Source: Zizania palustris (Eukaryota > Streptophyta > Magnoliopsida > Poales > Poaceae). Taken from it: a stretch of 64,000 bases of DNA. The DNA is taken from contig JAAALK010000289.1 of the NCBI GenBank assembly GCA_019279435.1, positions 5,152,342 to 5,216,341 of the forward strand. Reading direction: 5' to 3'. This document shows positions 1-11,162 of this stretch, piece by piece. A model generated the notes under the pieces. It had not been told where the DNA came from and did no database searches. It saw nothing but the letters and a program-made list of their open reading frames with translations. The number at the start of each line of letters is the position of its first letter. Position 1 is the stretch's first letter. The position numbers and the translations under genes were made by a program.

Positions 1-926
1 TCAACAGCTCTTTCCTCGTTGATGATGTCTTCGCCATGCTGCACCAACTTCTGCAGTAGAGAGTTGAGATGGAGAGCAAAATCATCAACATCCTCACCTG
101 GTTTGAAAGCCAGGTTCTCCCACTCCTTGCGTAGTGCCTGCAGCGTAGACTCGCGGGCGCAATCGCTGCCGATACGCATTGCAACGATAGTATCCCAAGC
201 CTCCTTGGCAGTCTGCTTGCAAGCAATCAAAGACTGCATCTCCGGTGGGATTACAGCAACGAGGGCCTCCAGCGCCCGTCAATCATCGTCGTAGTCAACG
301 TCGTCGTATGTGACCGCCTCCCACATGTGCCACACTTAGAGCTTCACCCTCATAATCACGGACCACTCGGTGTAGTTGGTCTTGGTGAGGGTGGGCCATC
401 CACCACCAGCACTAGCGTCCTTGACGATGGTTTGGAAGCCATGATGACCACGGCGCCGGTCCGGGGAAGGAGAGCCACGCCGCCTATGAGGGTCGCGTTC
501 GCCAGGAGCACAACCGTCGCGTGCGCATCCTCCCGGAGTGTTGTCGACGCGTTTGGGCCCGTTTGGGCTGGCGCCGCGAGCACGGGGCTGCACTGCTGCC
601 CACTGCACCACCCGCTCATCCTTTGCCCTCCTTGGTAACTCGGCCTCCAAGTGGAGGCTACCTCCCTCGGAGGCAGTGCCACTGTTGCTACCGTGGCGCA
701 AAGCTTCAAGCTCTGCCGTCACAACATGTGCTGCAGCCGCAGCTGCCGCCGCTTCCTCTTCCGCTCTCGCTACTGCCAGTTCTGCCGCCGCCAACCTCGC
801 CTTCTGAGCCATCGCTGCCGCGGCCTCTGCTGCTACCCGGTCGCGCTCCTCCGCCGTGACGACTTCGGCCTCCTGCCGACGCCGTGCGCTCGAGGTGACC
901 AAGCGAAGAGAGTCTCCTGCAGACAT
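1..926 (-). pseudogene. copia gag fragment with in-frame stops
   Basis: On the minus strand, an open stretch beginning with ATG near 926 starts MSAGDSLRLVTSS and continues as an Ala/Glu/Arg-rich, probably coiled-coil region. It then reaches the gag motif YTEWSVIMRVKL, which matches the N-terminal 'W..' domain of copia Gag proteins. The frame is cut by TAA at 336-338 and TGA at 279-281. Both stops are present at the equivalent places of copia D, so they predate the separation of the copies or were shared by conversion. Downstream gag continues to position 1 and out of the window. Gag would form the virus-like particle in the cytoplasm, but this copy cannot make an intact one without suppression of stops. 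Confidence 0.8.
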
Positions 927-1146
927 TGCACGCCGCTAGACTGGAAGGGTCGTGGGGGTTGCTGCTGCACTAGGAGGAAGCCGCTACTATCGAGCTACTG
1001 CTCGGGGTGTGGGTGGTGCTCGCCAAGTCGTTGGTTTCCGGTGGACCGGCAAAGGAGGAAGATGAACAAGGAGACGGGCGTCTCCGTTGGAGAGAGTCGC
1101 GGAGGGGATTGGAAAGGTCACAGAACCATACAGCTCTGATACCAAT

Positions 1147-1429
1147 TGTTAGAGAGAACACTCGCATTGGTAGGGATGACACTCAAGAGTTGGGGCAATT
1201 TTTCTTCTCATTCAACTCACTCAAATGCCATACCAACCCAAATGGTTGGGGATACATATTTATAGGCTAGCCATGTAGCCCAAGATGCTAGATGCTAGTC
1301 TAAGATGCTAAAGCAAAAGATGCTAAAGGTGCTAAGACTACAAACTTGTCGACACATGGACATCACACATGTCATGCCAAACAACATGTCATGCCAAAAC
1401 ACACATACACACACAGACTTATCCTCTCA
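1147..1429 (-). repeat. 5' LTR of the left copia copy
   Basis: Begins TGTTAGAGAGAAC and ends ATCCTCTCA on the plus strand, giving TG...CA ends. It matches the LTRs at 37218-37559 and 46623-46985 but is shorter, because it has fewer copies of the AAGATGCTAGTCTAAGATGC-type internal repeat. The minus strand has a TATAAATATG box at about 1255-1265. Confidence 0.85.
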
Positions 1430-1477
1430 GCTCATACCACAAAACCGTAGACGCCGCAAGTGTTTCTCATAGATGTT

Positions 1478-1682
1478 TGTAAGAAAGTAGTGGAGGAATA
1501 TCTTTGTGTTTATTGATTTGAAAAGGGAACCAGGGATTACATTTATAGAGAGGCATTTAGGCCATAACAGAATGTAACAAAATATATGTCTAGCTGTAGG
1601 TTCTAATAGAAATCTAACAGCTGGACATGTTCTACATTCATCTAGAAGTGTCTAGTCCTATCTAGAAGATAGTTGTCTAACA
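1478..1682 (-). repeat. 3' LTR of copia A
   Basis: TGTAAGAAAGTAGTGG to GTTGTCTAACA. The same sequence recurs at 7710-7914 and, as a solo LTR, at 49242-49448. The internal side is flanked by a C-rich tract (complement of the polypurine tract). Confidence 0.92.
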
Positions 1683-2215
1683 CACCCCCGCAGTCGAAAC
1701 GGGGTGAGAACAGACGGTGAGAACAGTCGAAACCGGAACTCGTTGAAGATGGATGTAGGTAGCCCTTTGGTGAAGATGTCAGCAAACTGAGATGTAGTGG
1801 GAACATGAAGCACACGGACATCTCCAAGAGCAACACGCTCCCGAACAAAGTGGAGATCTATCTCGACATGTTTGGTGCGCTGATGCTGAACGGGATTGGA
1901 GAACATGTAGATGGCACTGACGTTGTTACAATACACCAAGGTGGTTTTGTACAACGAGGTGTGTAGCTCGGACAAAAGTTGTCGGAGCCAAGTGGCTTCG
2001 GCGACAGCATTTGCAACAGCCCGGTACTCAGCCTCTGCACTAGAACGGGAGACGGTGAGCTGTCGCTTGGAAGACCATGAGACCAAGTTGTCACCTAGGA
2101 AAACAGCATATCTAGAAACGACCGGCGCGTATCTGGGCATCCAGCCCAATCAGCATCAAAATAAACCGCCAAATCGGATTGAGAGCATAGCTGCAGAAAT
2201 AAGCCCATATCCAGT

Positions 2216-3511
2216 TGTTGACACGAAAACATGCCCCCACACTTGGGTCAGTTCGACGATCCAAAAGTGTGCGGATACTTAGGGAAAAGTCTAACCGTAA
2301 CACAGCACCGACGTCGCGTTCCGACTACCCTTAGCCGTGGTAAGGAGGGTGGAGTCGCCAGGCAATCAGATCACACAAAATAATCCAATTAGCCAAAAGA
2401 AATATATTAAACAGAATAAATCAGCAGACCGAGCAAAGACTGAATGATTCGAAGTATGGTGCAAAGGGGTTCGCCGAAGTATACTTTCGGCGTCTGATGC
2501 GAAGTGTCCCGCCGAAGGGTACCTTCGGCGTTCAGACCGACCTGGCCGAAGATGAACTCCGAATAGATCTGGACGCGACAATCACCTCTGAACAGCGGGG
2601 TTCGGCGTGAAGTCTCTGATATAGTAAGATACATAATAATGACTCGAACGCAACACGCGAGCGTGACTTCGTCCAGAGTGGAGTACGAGCGTGGCGAAGC
2701 CTATCGTGACGAAGTCCCTTGGCGCACGGTCAAAGCAACCTCTGAATCCGATCTCTCAGCTCCGTACACGTCCGACGAAGTAGCTCCGAACGTGGAAACC
2801 TGCAACAGAGTAGATTCAAAGTACCAATTCGGCCTGAGAACCGAATTCTGCTAAGTGTTGCACTAGTTGCGAAGGTAGCAATCTGTTACGCAGATTAGCG
2901 GATACTTCACAAGCAAAGTAACAAGGCGATAGCAATCTATTACGCAGATTAGCGGATACTTCATAGGTGAAGTAGCAAGGCGATAGCAATCTATTACGTA
3001 GATTAACGGATACTTCACAGGAGAAGTAACAAGGATTACCACTGTTCCGAAGTGGCCGTCGGAGCGCTTCCAGGCAAACCCACGAAGAGTACTGAAAAGA
3101 AAAGATAAAATAAATGTGATTCAAAGCGAGGGCTTTGTGGTTGATTTTGTTGAGGGGGCCCTCTGAACTGGCTTCGCCTCTATACTTATAGGGGCTAGAC
3201 CTCTAATCTAATCTGCTATAATTCGGCTGAATAGAGAAACACTTAGCCAAAATCGGTCCAACTCTATCTCTGCCCGAAGTGGGCCTTCGGCCAAGCCTGC
3301 CGAAGCCTGCTTCTTGGGCCGAAGCTTCGACGGCGTGGGCCTCCTAGCCAAAGGCTGTAGGCTGGCTGGAAGCTTCCGGAGCCCGTAGCCCAATGGTCCT
3401 TCGGCCCTGTAGGGCTTCGGCCTGACCCGGGTCATGTGTATTTTCGGCCCAAATTACCAAAATTGATATTTTGACAATCTTAATCATTGATGCCATTTTT
3501 TGCTATCAACA
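2216..3511 (-). mobile_element. solo LTR (1296 bp) inserted in copia A
   Basis: Starts TGTTGACACGAAAAC and ends TTTTGCTATCAACA, so it reads TGTTGATAGC...GTGTCAACA on the minus strand. The target duplication CCAGT is present on both sides (2211-2215, 3512-3516). The same LTR family appears at 53436-54622 with a primer-binding site. No internal region remains, as expected for LTR-LTR recombination. It holds three 54-bp tandem units (2877-3038) and several CGAAG-rich direct repeats. Confidence 0.9.
2877..3038. repeat. three 54-bp tandem units inside the solo LTR
   Basis: Units start at 2877, 2931 and 2985. Each begins AGCAATCT(A/G)TTACG and contains GATTA(A/G)CGGATACTTCA. Small differences separate the units. 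Confidence 0.85.
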
Positions 3512-3664
3512 CCAGTGTACCACGGACATAGCACAGAATGCGTTTCAGTGTAGTAAGATGAGGATCTCTAGGATCATGCATATGAAGACAACCTTGTTGC
3601 ACGGCATAGGAAAAGTCCAGACTGGTGAAGGTGAGATACTGAAGAGCCCCGACAATACTACGAA

Positions 3665-3896
3665 AGTCAGTAGGATCAGGGACAAGAGCACCATTAGATA
3701 ATAGCTTCAAACTGAGATCAACAGGTGTCGAACAAGGCTTGCAGTCCGACATACCAGCTCGCTTGAGAATATCAAGCATAGTCAGTAGGATCAGGGACAA
3801 GAGCACCATTAGATAATAGCTTCGGACTGAGATCAACAGGTGTCGAACAAAGCTTGCAGTTCGACATACCAGCTCGCTTGAGAATATCAAGCATAT
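3665..3896. repeat. 116-bp tandem duplication in copia A pol
   Basis: The segment beginning GTCAGTAGGATCAGGGACAA at 3665 is repeated at 3781 with a few mismatches (for example CTTCAAACT versus CTTCGGACT). It duplicates part of the RT/RNase H connection and shifts the frame. Confidence 0.9.
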
Positions 3897-5030
3897 ATTG
3901 CTTCTGAGACAAAAAGAGGCCACCCTCTTTGTGTTGAACAAGCATCCCTAGAAAATTGTGAAGAATCCAAAGTTCCTTCAGAGGGAATTCTTGCAGAAGA
4001 GCACAAATAGTGCAACGAAGGCAGGTGAGGAGGTTGTCAACACAATGTCATCAACATTGAGAAGCAGATAGACCGTATCTGCGCCATGGTTATAAATGAA
4101 TAGAGAGGTAATTGTTTTGGCCGTAACAAAACCAAGCTGCTGAAGATGAGAGGCAAACTGACTGTGCCAAGCTCGAGGTGCCTGCTTAAGACCGTAAAGA
4201 GATCTATTGAGCCAACACAAATAATCAGGATGAGAAGAGTCTTCAAATCCTGAAGGTTGAACACAGTAAACGGTCTAAGATAATGTTCCATGAAGAAAGA
4301 CATTATCAACATCCAGCTGATGAATGGGCCAGGAGCGTGAAAGTGCCGGAGATAGAACAGTCCTAACAGTTGCTGGCTTGACAACGAGACTGAATGTCTC
4401 AGAGAAGTCCACTCCAAGTCGTTGGGAAAAACCGCGAAGAACCCAGCAAGCTTTATACCTCTCAAAGGACCCATCAACCTTGAATTTATGCTTGAAAACC
4501 CATTTGCCTGTGACCACATTGGAGTGGGATGTTCGAGGAAGAAGATCCCAAGTGTGATTGGCGAGCAAGGCTGAATACTCGGCCTCCATAGTAGCACGCT
4601 AGTTTGGGTCTGTAAGGGCAGCTCAATAAGTCCGCGGAACAAGAGAAAGTGGTGATGTGGTGAGCAAGACTGGCTGACGAAATCCTTACTTTCCTCTAGT
4701 GATCATAGCATGTTGATTAACCACAAGAGGAATGGAGACAACACCAGCAGGAATACCATGAACTACTGTAGGAACCGACTCTCCAAGAGGTCGGACTGCC
4801 ACTGAGATGGGTCACCGAGTGTAAACAGCTCCAAAGCGACGGTCAGTAGGAAAGGGTCCAGAAGCTGGTGGTGGGGAAGCAGGAGGCAGAACTCGTGATG
4901 ATGTAGTCGATCCATCAAGAGCAGCATGTGGCAGTGCGGTCGGAGTAGGTGATCTGTCAAGAGCCGTATGTGGCAGTGTAGTCAGCTGAACGGGATCAGA
5001 TGGCACGGCCTGAGATCCTGCAAAAAAAGG

Positions 5031-6251
5031 TTATGGTGCAAACGGAACCATCACAAGGTCAGGTGCAGTATCCAGAAAATCAAAATCTGCCGGAGTGGGA
5101 GGAGTTGAATCCTCTGAGAAAGGAAACGAGGACTCATTAAAAACCACGTGGCGAGAGATGATGATTTGATTGGAAGGACGAGCAAGACAAAGGTATCCCT
5201 TATGATGAAGGGAGTAGCCAAGGAAAACACACAAAGTAGAACGAGGAGCTAGTTTGTGTGTAGCGGTGGCAGAAAGATTTGGATAACACTTGCAACCAAA
5301 CACACGAAGATGTGTACTGGAAGGTAGTTTCCCAAATAAAGAAAAATGAGGAATGGAAAAATTCAGAGTTTTGGTGGGAAGAATGTTGAGAAGATAGGTA
5401 GAGCGAACGACATTATTAATAGTGCAAATAATGCGTTCAGCTTTACCGTTCTAAGGCGAAGTATAGAGGCATGACATACGAAGATGTACACCATGTGACA
5501 GTAAGAATGATCGGGTAGTGGAGTTATCAAACTCACGACCATTGTCACACTGTATCCCCTGGACAGTGACTCCGAATTGGGTGCGGACATGGGCAAAGAA
5601 ATGAGAAAGAGTGGAGAAAGTTTCCAATTTTTGGCGAAGTGGAAATGTCCAAAGATAGTGTGAGCAATCATCAAGAATAAGCAAGTAATACTTGTGATCT
5701 GAAACACTGACAACAGGAGAAGTCCAAAGATCACAATGTATTAATTTGAAATTACAACTTGCTCAAGATGAAGAGGAATAAAAGGGTAATCGAGTGTGAC
5801 GACTCAGTTGACAAACATGACAAATAATACTCGAAGCTCTATGACAAGGAAGACCAACAAAGTGAGACAACTTGGAAAGAGCTTCAAAGCCAGGATGACC
5901 AAGATGCTGGTGCCAAATGGAGGAGGAAGTAGTTGCATGGAAGGTGGAGGCGGAGAGCTGCAACAGGTAAAGGGGTCCAGAGCTGTCACACCTGACGATC
6001 TCTCTCCGATATGGAAGAGCCTTCACAGAGCAACCAAAGGGGTCAAATTCCACAGAACAATTATTATCGAAAGTAAACTGGCGTACTGAAATAAGGTTCT
6101 TAATAAGGTTCGGGGAAACCAGAACATTGTTAAGACAGGTTATGAGGTAAATGAGTATCACCAGTAGACATAACGGGTAATAAATGACCGTTGCCGACAA
6201 CAATATGAGAAGGAAAAGAAGAGGAGGATGTGGAATAAAGAATACCAGCAT
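5031..6251 (-). pseudogene. copia A integrase remnants
   Basis: Minus-strand pieces include the GAG-pre-integrase and HHCC zinc region (IWHQHLGHPGFEALSKL, then CHVCQLSRH). The core follows as LILDDCSHYLWTFPLRQK and IQCDNGREFDN, then the C-terminal FGCKCYPNLSATATHKL and CVFLGYSLHHKGY. The order is normal for copia (integrase before RT). The frames are shifted relative to each other at about 5450 and 5700, and no continuous polyprotein remains. Confidence 0.87.
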
Positions 6252-6998
6252 CAGATGTCATGTTGTGTGTTGCACCCGTATCAAAATACCACTCGTATTG
6301 AGAAGGTTGCTAGAGAGATATGGTCTGAAATTGGGCTGCAAGTGTATTCTGGTCCCAACCAGAGAGCCCAAGAGCAGTCCACGTCGGCCCAGCAGCAGGA
6401 GCAGGCCAAGTTGGCCCAGGAGCAGGAGTGAGTGGTGGACACCACTGCCCGTCCCAAGGAGCATGCGGCCCAACATGAAAGGCATGAGGCTGTGAAGAGC
6501 CAAGAGTTGGTGGACTGCGTGGGCCGAGTCACATCTGAATGGACCTGGTCCAAGGATTGTGCATTTAGGACCAGGGTCCAACGCGCTGTCCAACAGAGAA
6601 AACACTCGAGTGCTAGCCGCCAACCGTCGCCACTGCCGCCCCCGCCACCTCCGCCTCCACCGCCGCCGTTACCGTCACGTTTACCCCCACATTTCCCACG
6701 CTTGCCAGATCCGATGGGTACTGGTTGCTAGGGTTTCAAAGGAGATGGTGTCGGGACGGGTGCAGAGGCGGAGCCGCCGGGTCCAGAAGCAGCGGCGAGG
6801 GCAATGGCCGGAGTGGGATGAATCTTCGACATGGGCAGCTCTTCAAGCTGCAAGTCATCCCGAACCTAAAGGAAAGAAGGGAGGGGACAACTGCGGCGGA
6901 GATGAAGCCCGAGTGCAGTGAAACGCTCTTGTGGCAACGGATGATGTTGAGGACGAGTATGCGGTCGGAGATAGGCTCGCCCAAGTCGCAGATATCCT

Positions 6999-7673
6999 CT
7001 ACCATCCTCTTGTATTGCAGGCAGTACTCAAAGACCGAGAGGTCCCCCTGAGAGAAGGAGCAGAACTCCTGGTCGGTGAAGAGAGCGCGGGTGGTACGGT
7101 TGTCAAGGAATTGTGACTCAATGGCAAGCCAAGTAGCTCAAGCCATAGCACCGCGGAGAGGTCCATGCGAGCCCAGTCAAGAGAATGGGGCAAAACTGTG
7201 TCAGAGAGAACATGGTCCTGGAGTGAGAACTTGCCAACGGTGAGGAGGAAGGATTCGCGCCATCGTGCGAAGAAGACGGAGTTGATGTCGAGGACAAAGG
7301 GGACGAGGCCGCATATGTTGTGAACTGCAAAGGCTTGAGCGTGCAAGTTCAGTAGTGCAGCTGCATCGGGATGGAGAAGGGCGTCGAGGAGAGGTGTCTC
7401 GCCGACAGGAATGTTGGTGGCAGCAACATCCAAAGAAGGCGCAACCGCCGCGCACTCTTGAGAAGCACGGTTGAGAGCAGTCTGGAGACGTGCATCTGCT
7501 ACATCCCGTTCCTGTTGAGCAAGAACATCTCGTGCGGCTTGACGGAGACAAGCAAGAGAAGCGTAGAGGGAATCAGGCGGAGGGACGTCGACAACAGTGG
7601 CGCGGGGAGCGTCAACAGAGTCAGAAGCATCGCTCACCATGGGGCAGCAACACCAGGAAGAAGAGGTGCTCAC
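6999..7673 (-). pseudogene. copia A gag
   Basis: An open frame on the minus strand reads VPFVLDINSVFFARWRESFL and LTVGKFSLQDHVLSD, the copia Gag signature (an 'NY..W...' substrate-like box followed by a hydrophobic helix). It lies directly behind the primer-binding site of the 5' LTR and would start at ATG near 7673. It then shifts into Ser/Thr-rich frames near 7060, so the C-terminal half with the zinc knuckle is lost. Weak gag-like frames continue to about 6250. Confidence 0.75.
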
Positions 7674-7709
7674 AAGCAGCGAAAGAGAAGGATCAACCTC
7701 CTGATATCA

Positions 7710-7914
7710 TGTAAGAAAGTAGTGGAGGAATATCTCTATGTTTATTGATTTGAAAAGGGAACCAGGGATTACATTTATAGAGAGGCATTTAGGCCATAAC
7801 AGAATGTAACAAAATATATGTCCAATTGTAGGTTCTAACAGAAATCTAACAGCTGGACATGTTCTACATTCATCTAGAAGAGTCCAGTACTATCTAGAAG
7901 ATAGTTGTCTAACA
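7710..7914 (-). repeat. 5' LTR of copia A
   Basis: 205 bp, TGTAAGAAAG to GTCTAACA. It is followed by the second copy of the ATGTT target duplication (7915-7919) and preceded by ATGATATCAGGAGG-type primer-binding sequence read on the minus strand. Confidence 0.92.
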
Positions 7915-7919
7915 ATGTT

Positions 7920-8397
7920 CGCTGCTTCCATCTGACACATGTCCCAGCCAAAGGCGGCAGTGGCGGCAAGATCCAACGGGCAGCGGGAAGTGGCAGCCAG
8001 ATCTAGTGAGCGGCGAGCGGATGGAGCAGAGAGAAATAGTCGACAGTGGAAGGCAATGGGGAGGGTAGCATTGGTGACTCGGCTAGAGGCTAGAAGAGAA
8101 ATTTAGAGAGAGAACTAGAAGAGATAGAACGGAGAAGAGTCATGAAGATACCTTTCTGGCTGGTTGCTCCCTCATTTTTTACTCCCCATTTACTCCCTCC
8201 CAAACAACTAGCTGGCTCACTGTAGCTCTCAATCTATCTCTCTCATCATGCTATATTTAAAAATTTAAAATTTTGAAATAAGATAGATTTATGTTGTATG
8301 CTATATTTATTTTTCTATCTTAATTTATAATATTAAAATATGTTTGCCACATCATATAGCAATGCCACGCCGCACGACATAGTTGTTGTAATGTTGT
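7920..8397. other. host sequence between two insertions, no gene recognised
   Basis: The left part is G/A-rich (GGCGGCAGTGGCGGCAAG, GAGAGAGAACTAGAAGAGATAG). The right part is A/T-rich. No supported exon, RNA or element. ACATAGTTGTTGTAA (8378-8392) is roughly inverted near 9815-9828 (GTAACAACTATG), so the small LTR element may have entered a short inverted-repeat transposon. Confidence 0.5.
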
Positions 8398-8402
8398 GAA
8401 GG

Positions 8403-8781
8403 TGTCATGGCCTCAAATCATGGTCCAGAAGTCCTGGCCTACTTGTGAACAGTACCACATGGTGCTGTTCACATGAACAGTACCGCGGTACGATAGTAGA
8501 TTAATTAGTTAAGAGTCTAGGTTAGATAAGAGTCTATTTCGGTTAGGATTGAGTTGTAGATTAGATTAGCCCTGTGCCTATATAAACAGGGCTGATGCAC
8601 TAGAGTTCTTGTCGAGTAGTTCAGTTTGGCTATTGCCTTCTTGTATCCCTACCTCTTCGCCGCGTCACTGTAACGGCGCCGCCGCGACGGAGAGGTCCAG
8701 GACCTCGATCAGTAATAGATTGCAAGTATCCTTTGAGGAGTAGATCAAATACTAACCTAAGTACCATCCCAGCTAGTGACA
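8403..8781 (+). repeat. 5' LTR of the 8403 element
   Basis: TGTCATGGCCTCAAATC to CTAGTGACA. A TATA box lies in CCTATATAAACAGGG at about 8577-8591, and the conserved GTAGTTCAGTTTGGC lies downstream, as in the LTR at 60410. Confidence 0.92.
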
Positions 8782-8817
8782 ACTTGGTATCAGACGATCC
8801 AGGTTCGCCATCTGCTA

Positions 8818-9119
8818 CCATGAGCTCTCCATCCATCACCGAGTCGGGAACCAACATTGCAGACGCCATAACAGCCATCATGGAGTGCCTAGATGCCTTC
8901 GGAAGGCGCCTAAATGCCTTCAGAAGGTGCCTAGATGTCATTGAAGAGAAGTTGCAGCCGATCCAAACGCTCGAAGATCGGGTCACGACTCTGGAAGCCC
9001 TCAACACCAATCGGCTCCCACTTCCAGCAGCCACTGATCAGGTGGATCCACCCCTGCGGGTGCACAACGGCAGACAGGGGGATCTACCCCCGTGGGCGCA
9101 AACCGGCGACCGTCCCTAG
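8818..9119 (+). pseudogene. short gag-like N-terminal frame
   Basis: An ATG at 8820 opens a frame reading MSSPSITESGTNIADAITAI, then repeats of CLDAFGRRLNAFRRC with heptad-like Leu/Phe spacing. It ends at 9119. It resembles the N-terminal coiled coil that precedes gag in grass gypsy elements. There is no capsid core and no zinc knuckle. It is kept by comparison with the related frame at 54861-55187 (DMLKAIMQRLDAIERRLD). Confidence 0.55.
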
Positions 9120-9425
9120 CATCGTTGTCCGGACGAGGATGACTTGGACCCACCTCCTCGCCACCGGGAGAAAAGACGACCTCAGCTGGGACGCATCCGC
9201 CCTCGGTGGATGCAGCCCGGACCGCCCCGACGACAGCGCAGGCGGCCTCGACAGGGCCAAGTCAAGCGGTGATGGCTCGGTCGGTGACGTCAACAGTGTT
9301 GCAAAGGCCAGGACTACTTCCTTGACTACGCAGAGCAACGAGCAGTTGGGCGCAGCCGGCGACGGCTTGCGGATCTCACCGACAGCCCAGCTCAAGGATG
9401 AGCTGGTTTTCAAGGGGGGAAGAGA

Positions 9426-9770
9426 TGTCATGGCCTCAAATCATGGGTCAGAGGTCCTGGCCCGCCTATGAACAGTACAACGCGGTACTGTAGCAGATTA
9501 ATTAGTTAAGAGTCTAGATTAGATAAAAATCTATTTCAATTAGGGTTAAGTTGTAGATTAGATCAATCCAATGGCTATATCAATAGGGCCGATGGACTAG
9601 AGTTCTTGTTGAGTAATTCAGTTTGACTATTGTCTTCTTGTATCCCTGTCTCTTCGCCACTACGGCGCTATCGCAACGGAGAGGTCCAGGACCTCGACCA
9701 ATAATAGATTGCAAGTATCCTTTGAGGAGTAGATCAAATACTAACCTGAGTACCATCCCGGCCGGTGACA
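9426..9770 (+). repeat. 3' LTR of the 8403 element
   Basis: TGTCATGGCCTCAAATC to GCCGGTGACA. It is shorter than the 5' LTR, missing the TGTTCACATGAACAG segment. The divergence from the 5' LTR points to an old insertion. Confidence 0.92.
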
Positions 9771-9775
9771 GAAGG

Positions 9776-10336
9776 TGGTAGGTCATCATGTTTCGCCGCA
9801 TCGCCGTAACAACTATGATTCTAGGGAATAATTCGCCGCTGGTATTTAACTAATGAAAAATTTATTTCAATCCAATTTAATTAATTTCAACAATGTTCCT
9901 TACATATCCCTCTCATACATATGTTCTGGTAGCCCCACGATATTTCCTAGAACACATCAAGCCACAACCACCCTCCCCACAAAAGCTTTAGCTACCCTAA
10001 AAACCCAGAAAGTAAAGAGCAAATATCAACTATGGTACCAATACTAGATTGCAATTTTGAGACAAGTCGATAAAATGTAAGTAAGATAACAAATTCTATC
10101 ATTTGCACATTAAACATACTGAGCAGACAAAATTTAACTGACTAGCAGGATAAAACAGGAATGTTGATGCGTATTTGTACAGACAGCACTACAGCAAATC
10201 CAATTGATGTGCAGGATAAAAGGGAAGTCAATAACTCTATACACAGATGCCTAGCATATTATTTTTTGCAAAAGAACTAAATCATTAAATGCAATTATAT
10301 AACTAAGAATAAAAGACAAGAAGAACATCAACAAAC
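9776..10336. other. A/T-rich presumed intron sequence
   Basis: Follows the 3' side of the last visible coilin exon on the minus strand. I see no further exon, element ends or RNA gene here. Confidence 0.5.
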
Positions 10337-10374
10337 CTGTAGTTCCTTCACTATAGACTTATCTGGTTCTCCAC
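10337..10374 (-). CDS. coilin-like gene, internal exon (most 3' one visible)
   Basis: 38 nt on the minus strand between TTTTTAG and GTTTGT. Two bases complete a Gly codon begun in the exon at 29127-29328, then come GEPDKSIVKELQ, ending in phase 0. Joining it to the previous exon keeps one open frame directly after the VRPGHIRFES box. The next coding exon is not visible, so the following intron is longer than 10.3 kb. Inference: it belongs to the linker before the C-terminal Tudor-like domain of plant coilin. Confidence 0.7.
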
Positions 10375-11023
10375 CTAAAAACAGAAAGTACTTTATATTA
10401 AATGAATATTTGAGAACCAACTGATGATTTGCCATGCTGTGTATAACATGGTAGTAGTGAATCAGTAAGAAAACACATAGAAAAGAACAAAAATCAGCAA
10501 AGTACATGACCATGATGGGCAACAGGAACAATAGTTCTTGTTCATGACAAAAATGCTATAGCTTCATGAGCACATACACAAACAATTTTCATTAAGTTGA
10601 AGAACTATTTGTCACTTTGATCCTATCGTCCAATCGATCTTAAAACTAGCCTAACATAACAGCAAAAAAAGTGGTCTCAAATATGGACTTGTATCAAAAG
10701 TTCACTGAACAGGAATGCACAAGAAATGATGTCAAATACAAATGTTCCAGAGCTACAATGCACATACAAAAAAAAACTCCCTAGCCTTTAGTCCTTTACA
10801 ACTTTAAAAGAACCTAGTGGTGACAGTGAAGCTGAGTCTACACATCACTAAATTTTACTGTTCCAAAAAAAATCGGAAAAAATAACCATCATCCACCCAA
10901 GAAATTGGAAATCTATGTTCCTTTACAAGAACCTAGCTGTAATGGTGAGGCCAAGTCTACACATTGCTAAAATTGCCCACTTTACCATTGCAGAAAATAA
11001 GGAAAAAGCTAACTGCTACAACG
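10375..11023. other. 3' end of an 18.75-kb coilin intron, left of LINE A
   Basis: A/T-rich with several diverged copies of an AGGAACCTAG(C/T)(T/G)G-GTGA(G/A)GC-AAGTCTACACAT unit (about 10806 and 10927). Similar short phrases (GAAAAAACTAACCA) resume after LINE A at 24670-25100, as expected for one intron split by an insertion. Confidence 0.6.
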
Positions 11024-11162
11024 AAAAATCAAACATGGTGGAAAAAACAGTTACAACAATGTTGTTTCAGGAGGTCTGAGCTAACAGATGAAGACGCTCG
11101 CGAAGTCGGATGGTGCACGCGAAGTCGGAGAGGTCTGCGCTAATGGCTTTCCCTAGAGGTCC

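Larger units (their letters stand above)
1..1429 (-). mobile_element. Ty1/copia retrotransposon, 5' portion only (same family as copia D)
   Basis: Seen: positions 1-705 are base-for-base the same as 45477-46181, and the rest to 1429 is a diverged version of 46182-46985. It therefore holds gag and the 5' LTR of a copia element on the minus strand that runs off the left edge of the window. A tRNA-Met-type primer-binding site lies just inside the LTR (complement around 1130-1146). Its other end and TSD are outside the window. Inference: a second insertion of the copia D family, or a recombined copy of it. Confidence 0.9.
1683..4642 (-). pseudogene. copia A reverse transcriptase and RNase H remnants
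   Basis: Minus-strand frames carry the copia RT core: GKWVFKHKFKVDGSFERYKA, then IHQLDVDNVFLHGTLS, SLYGLKQAPRAWHSQF, and LLLNVDDIVLT, where the usual YVDD catalytic box reads NVDD. RNase H follows as SWSSKRQLTVSRSSAEAEYR and CNNVSAIYMFSNP near 1690-2150. The reading is cut by several stops, a 116-bp tandem duplication and the 1.3-kb solo LTR at 2216-3511. It would copy the element RNA into DNA inside virus-like particles, but this copy cannot. Confidence 0.88.
1478..7914 (-). mobile_element. copia A: complete but decayed Ty1/copia element
   Basis: Two 205-bp LTRs (1478-1682 and 7710-7914) differ at about 9 positions and bound a gag-protease-integrase-RT-RNase H order read on the minus strand. 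The target duplication ATGTT is present at 1473-1477 and 7915-7919. The polypurine tract is the complement of 1683-1690 and the primer-binding site is the complement of about 7700-7709. Every coding domain is broken by stops or frameshifts. A solo LTR (2216-3511) of another family has landed between the RNase H halves, and a 116-bp tandem duplication lies at 3665-3896. Confidence 0.93.
8403..9770 (+). mobile_element. non-autonomous LTR retrotransposon (about 1.37 kb)
   Basis: LTRs at 8403-8781 and 9426-9770 (TGTCATGGCC...GTGACA), perfect target duplication GAAGG (8398-8402, 9771-9775), primer-binding site TTGGTATCAGA from 8784, and polypurine tract AAGGGGGGAAGAGA just before 9426. The interior of about 640 bp has no protease, RT or integrase. 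It must rely on enzymes from an autonomous partner. Relatives are at 30799 and at 54800-55187 with 60088-60859. Confidence 0.93.

Noticed and set aside
9850..10040. Possible coding exon (64-codon plus frame)
   Set aside because: Low-complexity composition, no splice context consistent with the minus-strand gene, no family resemblance.
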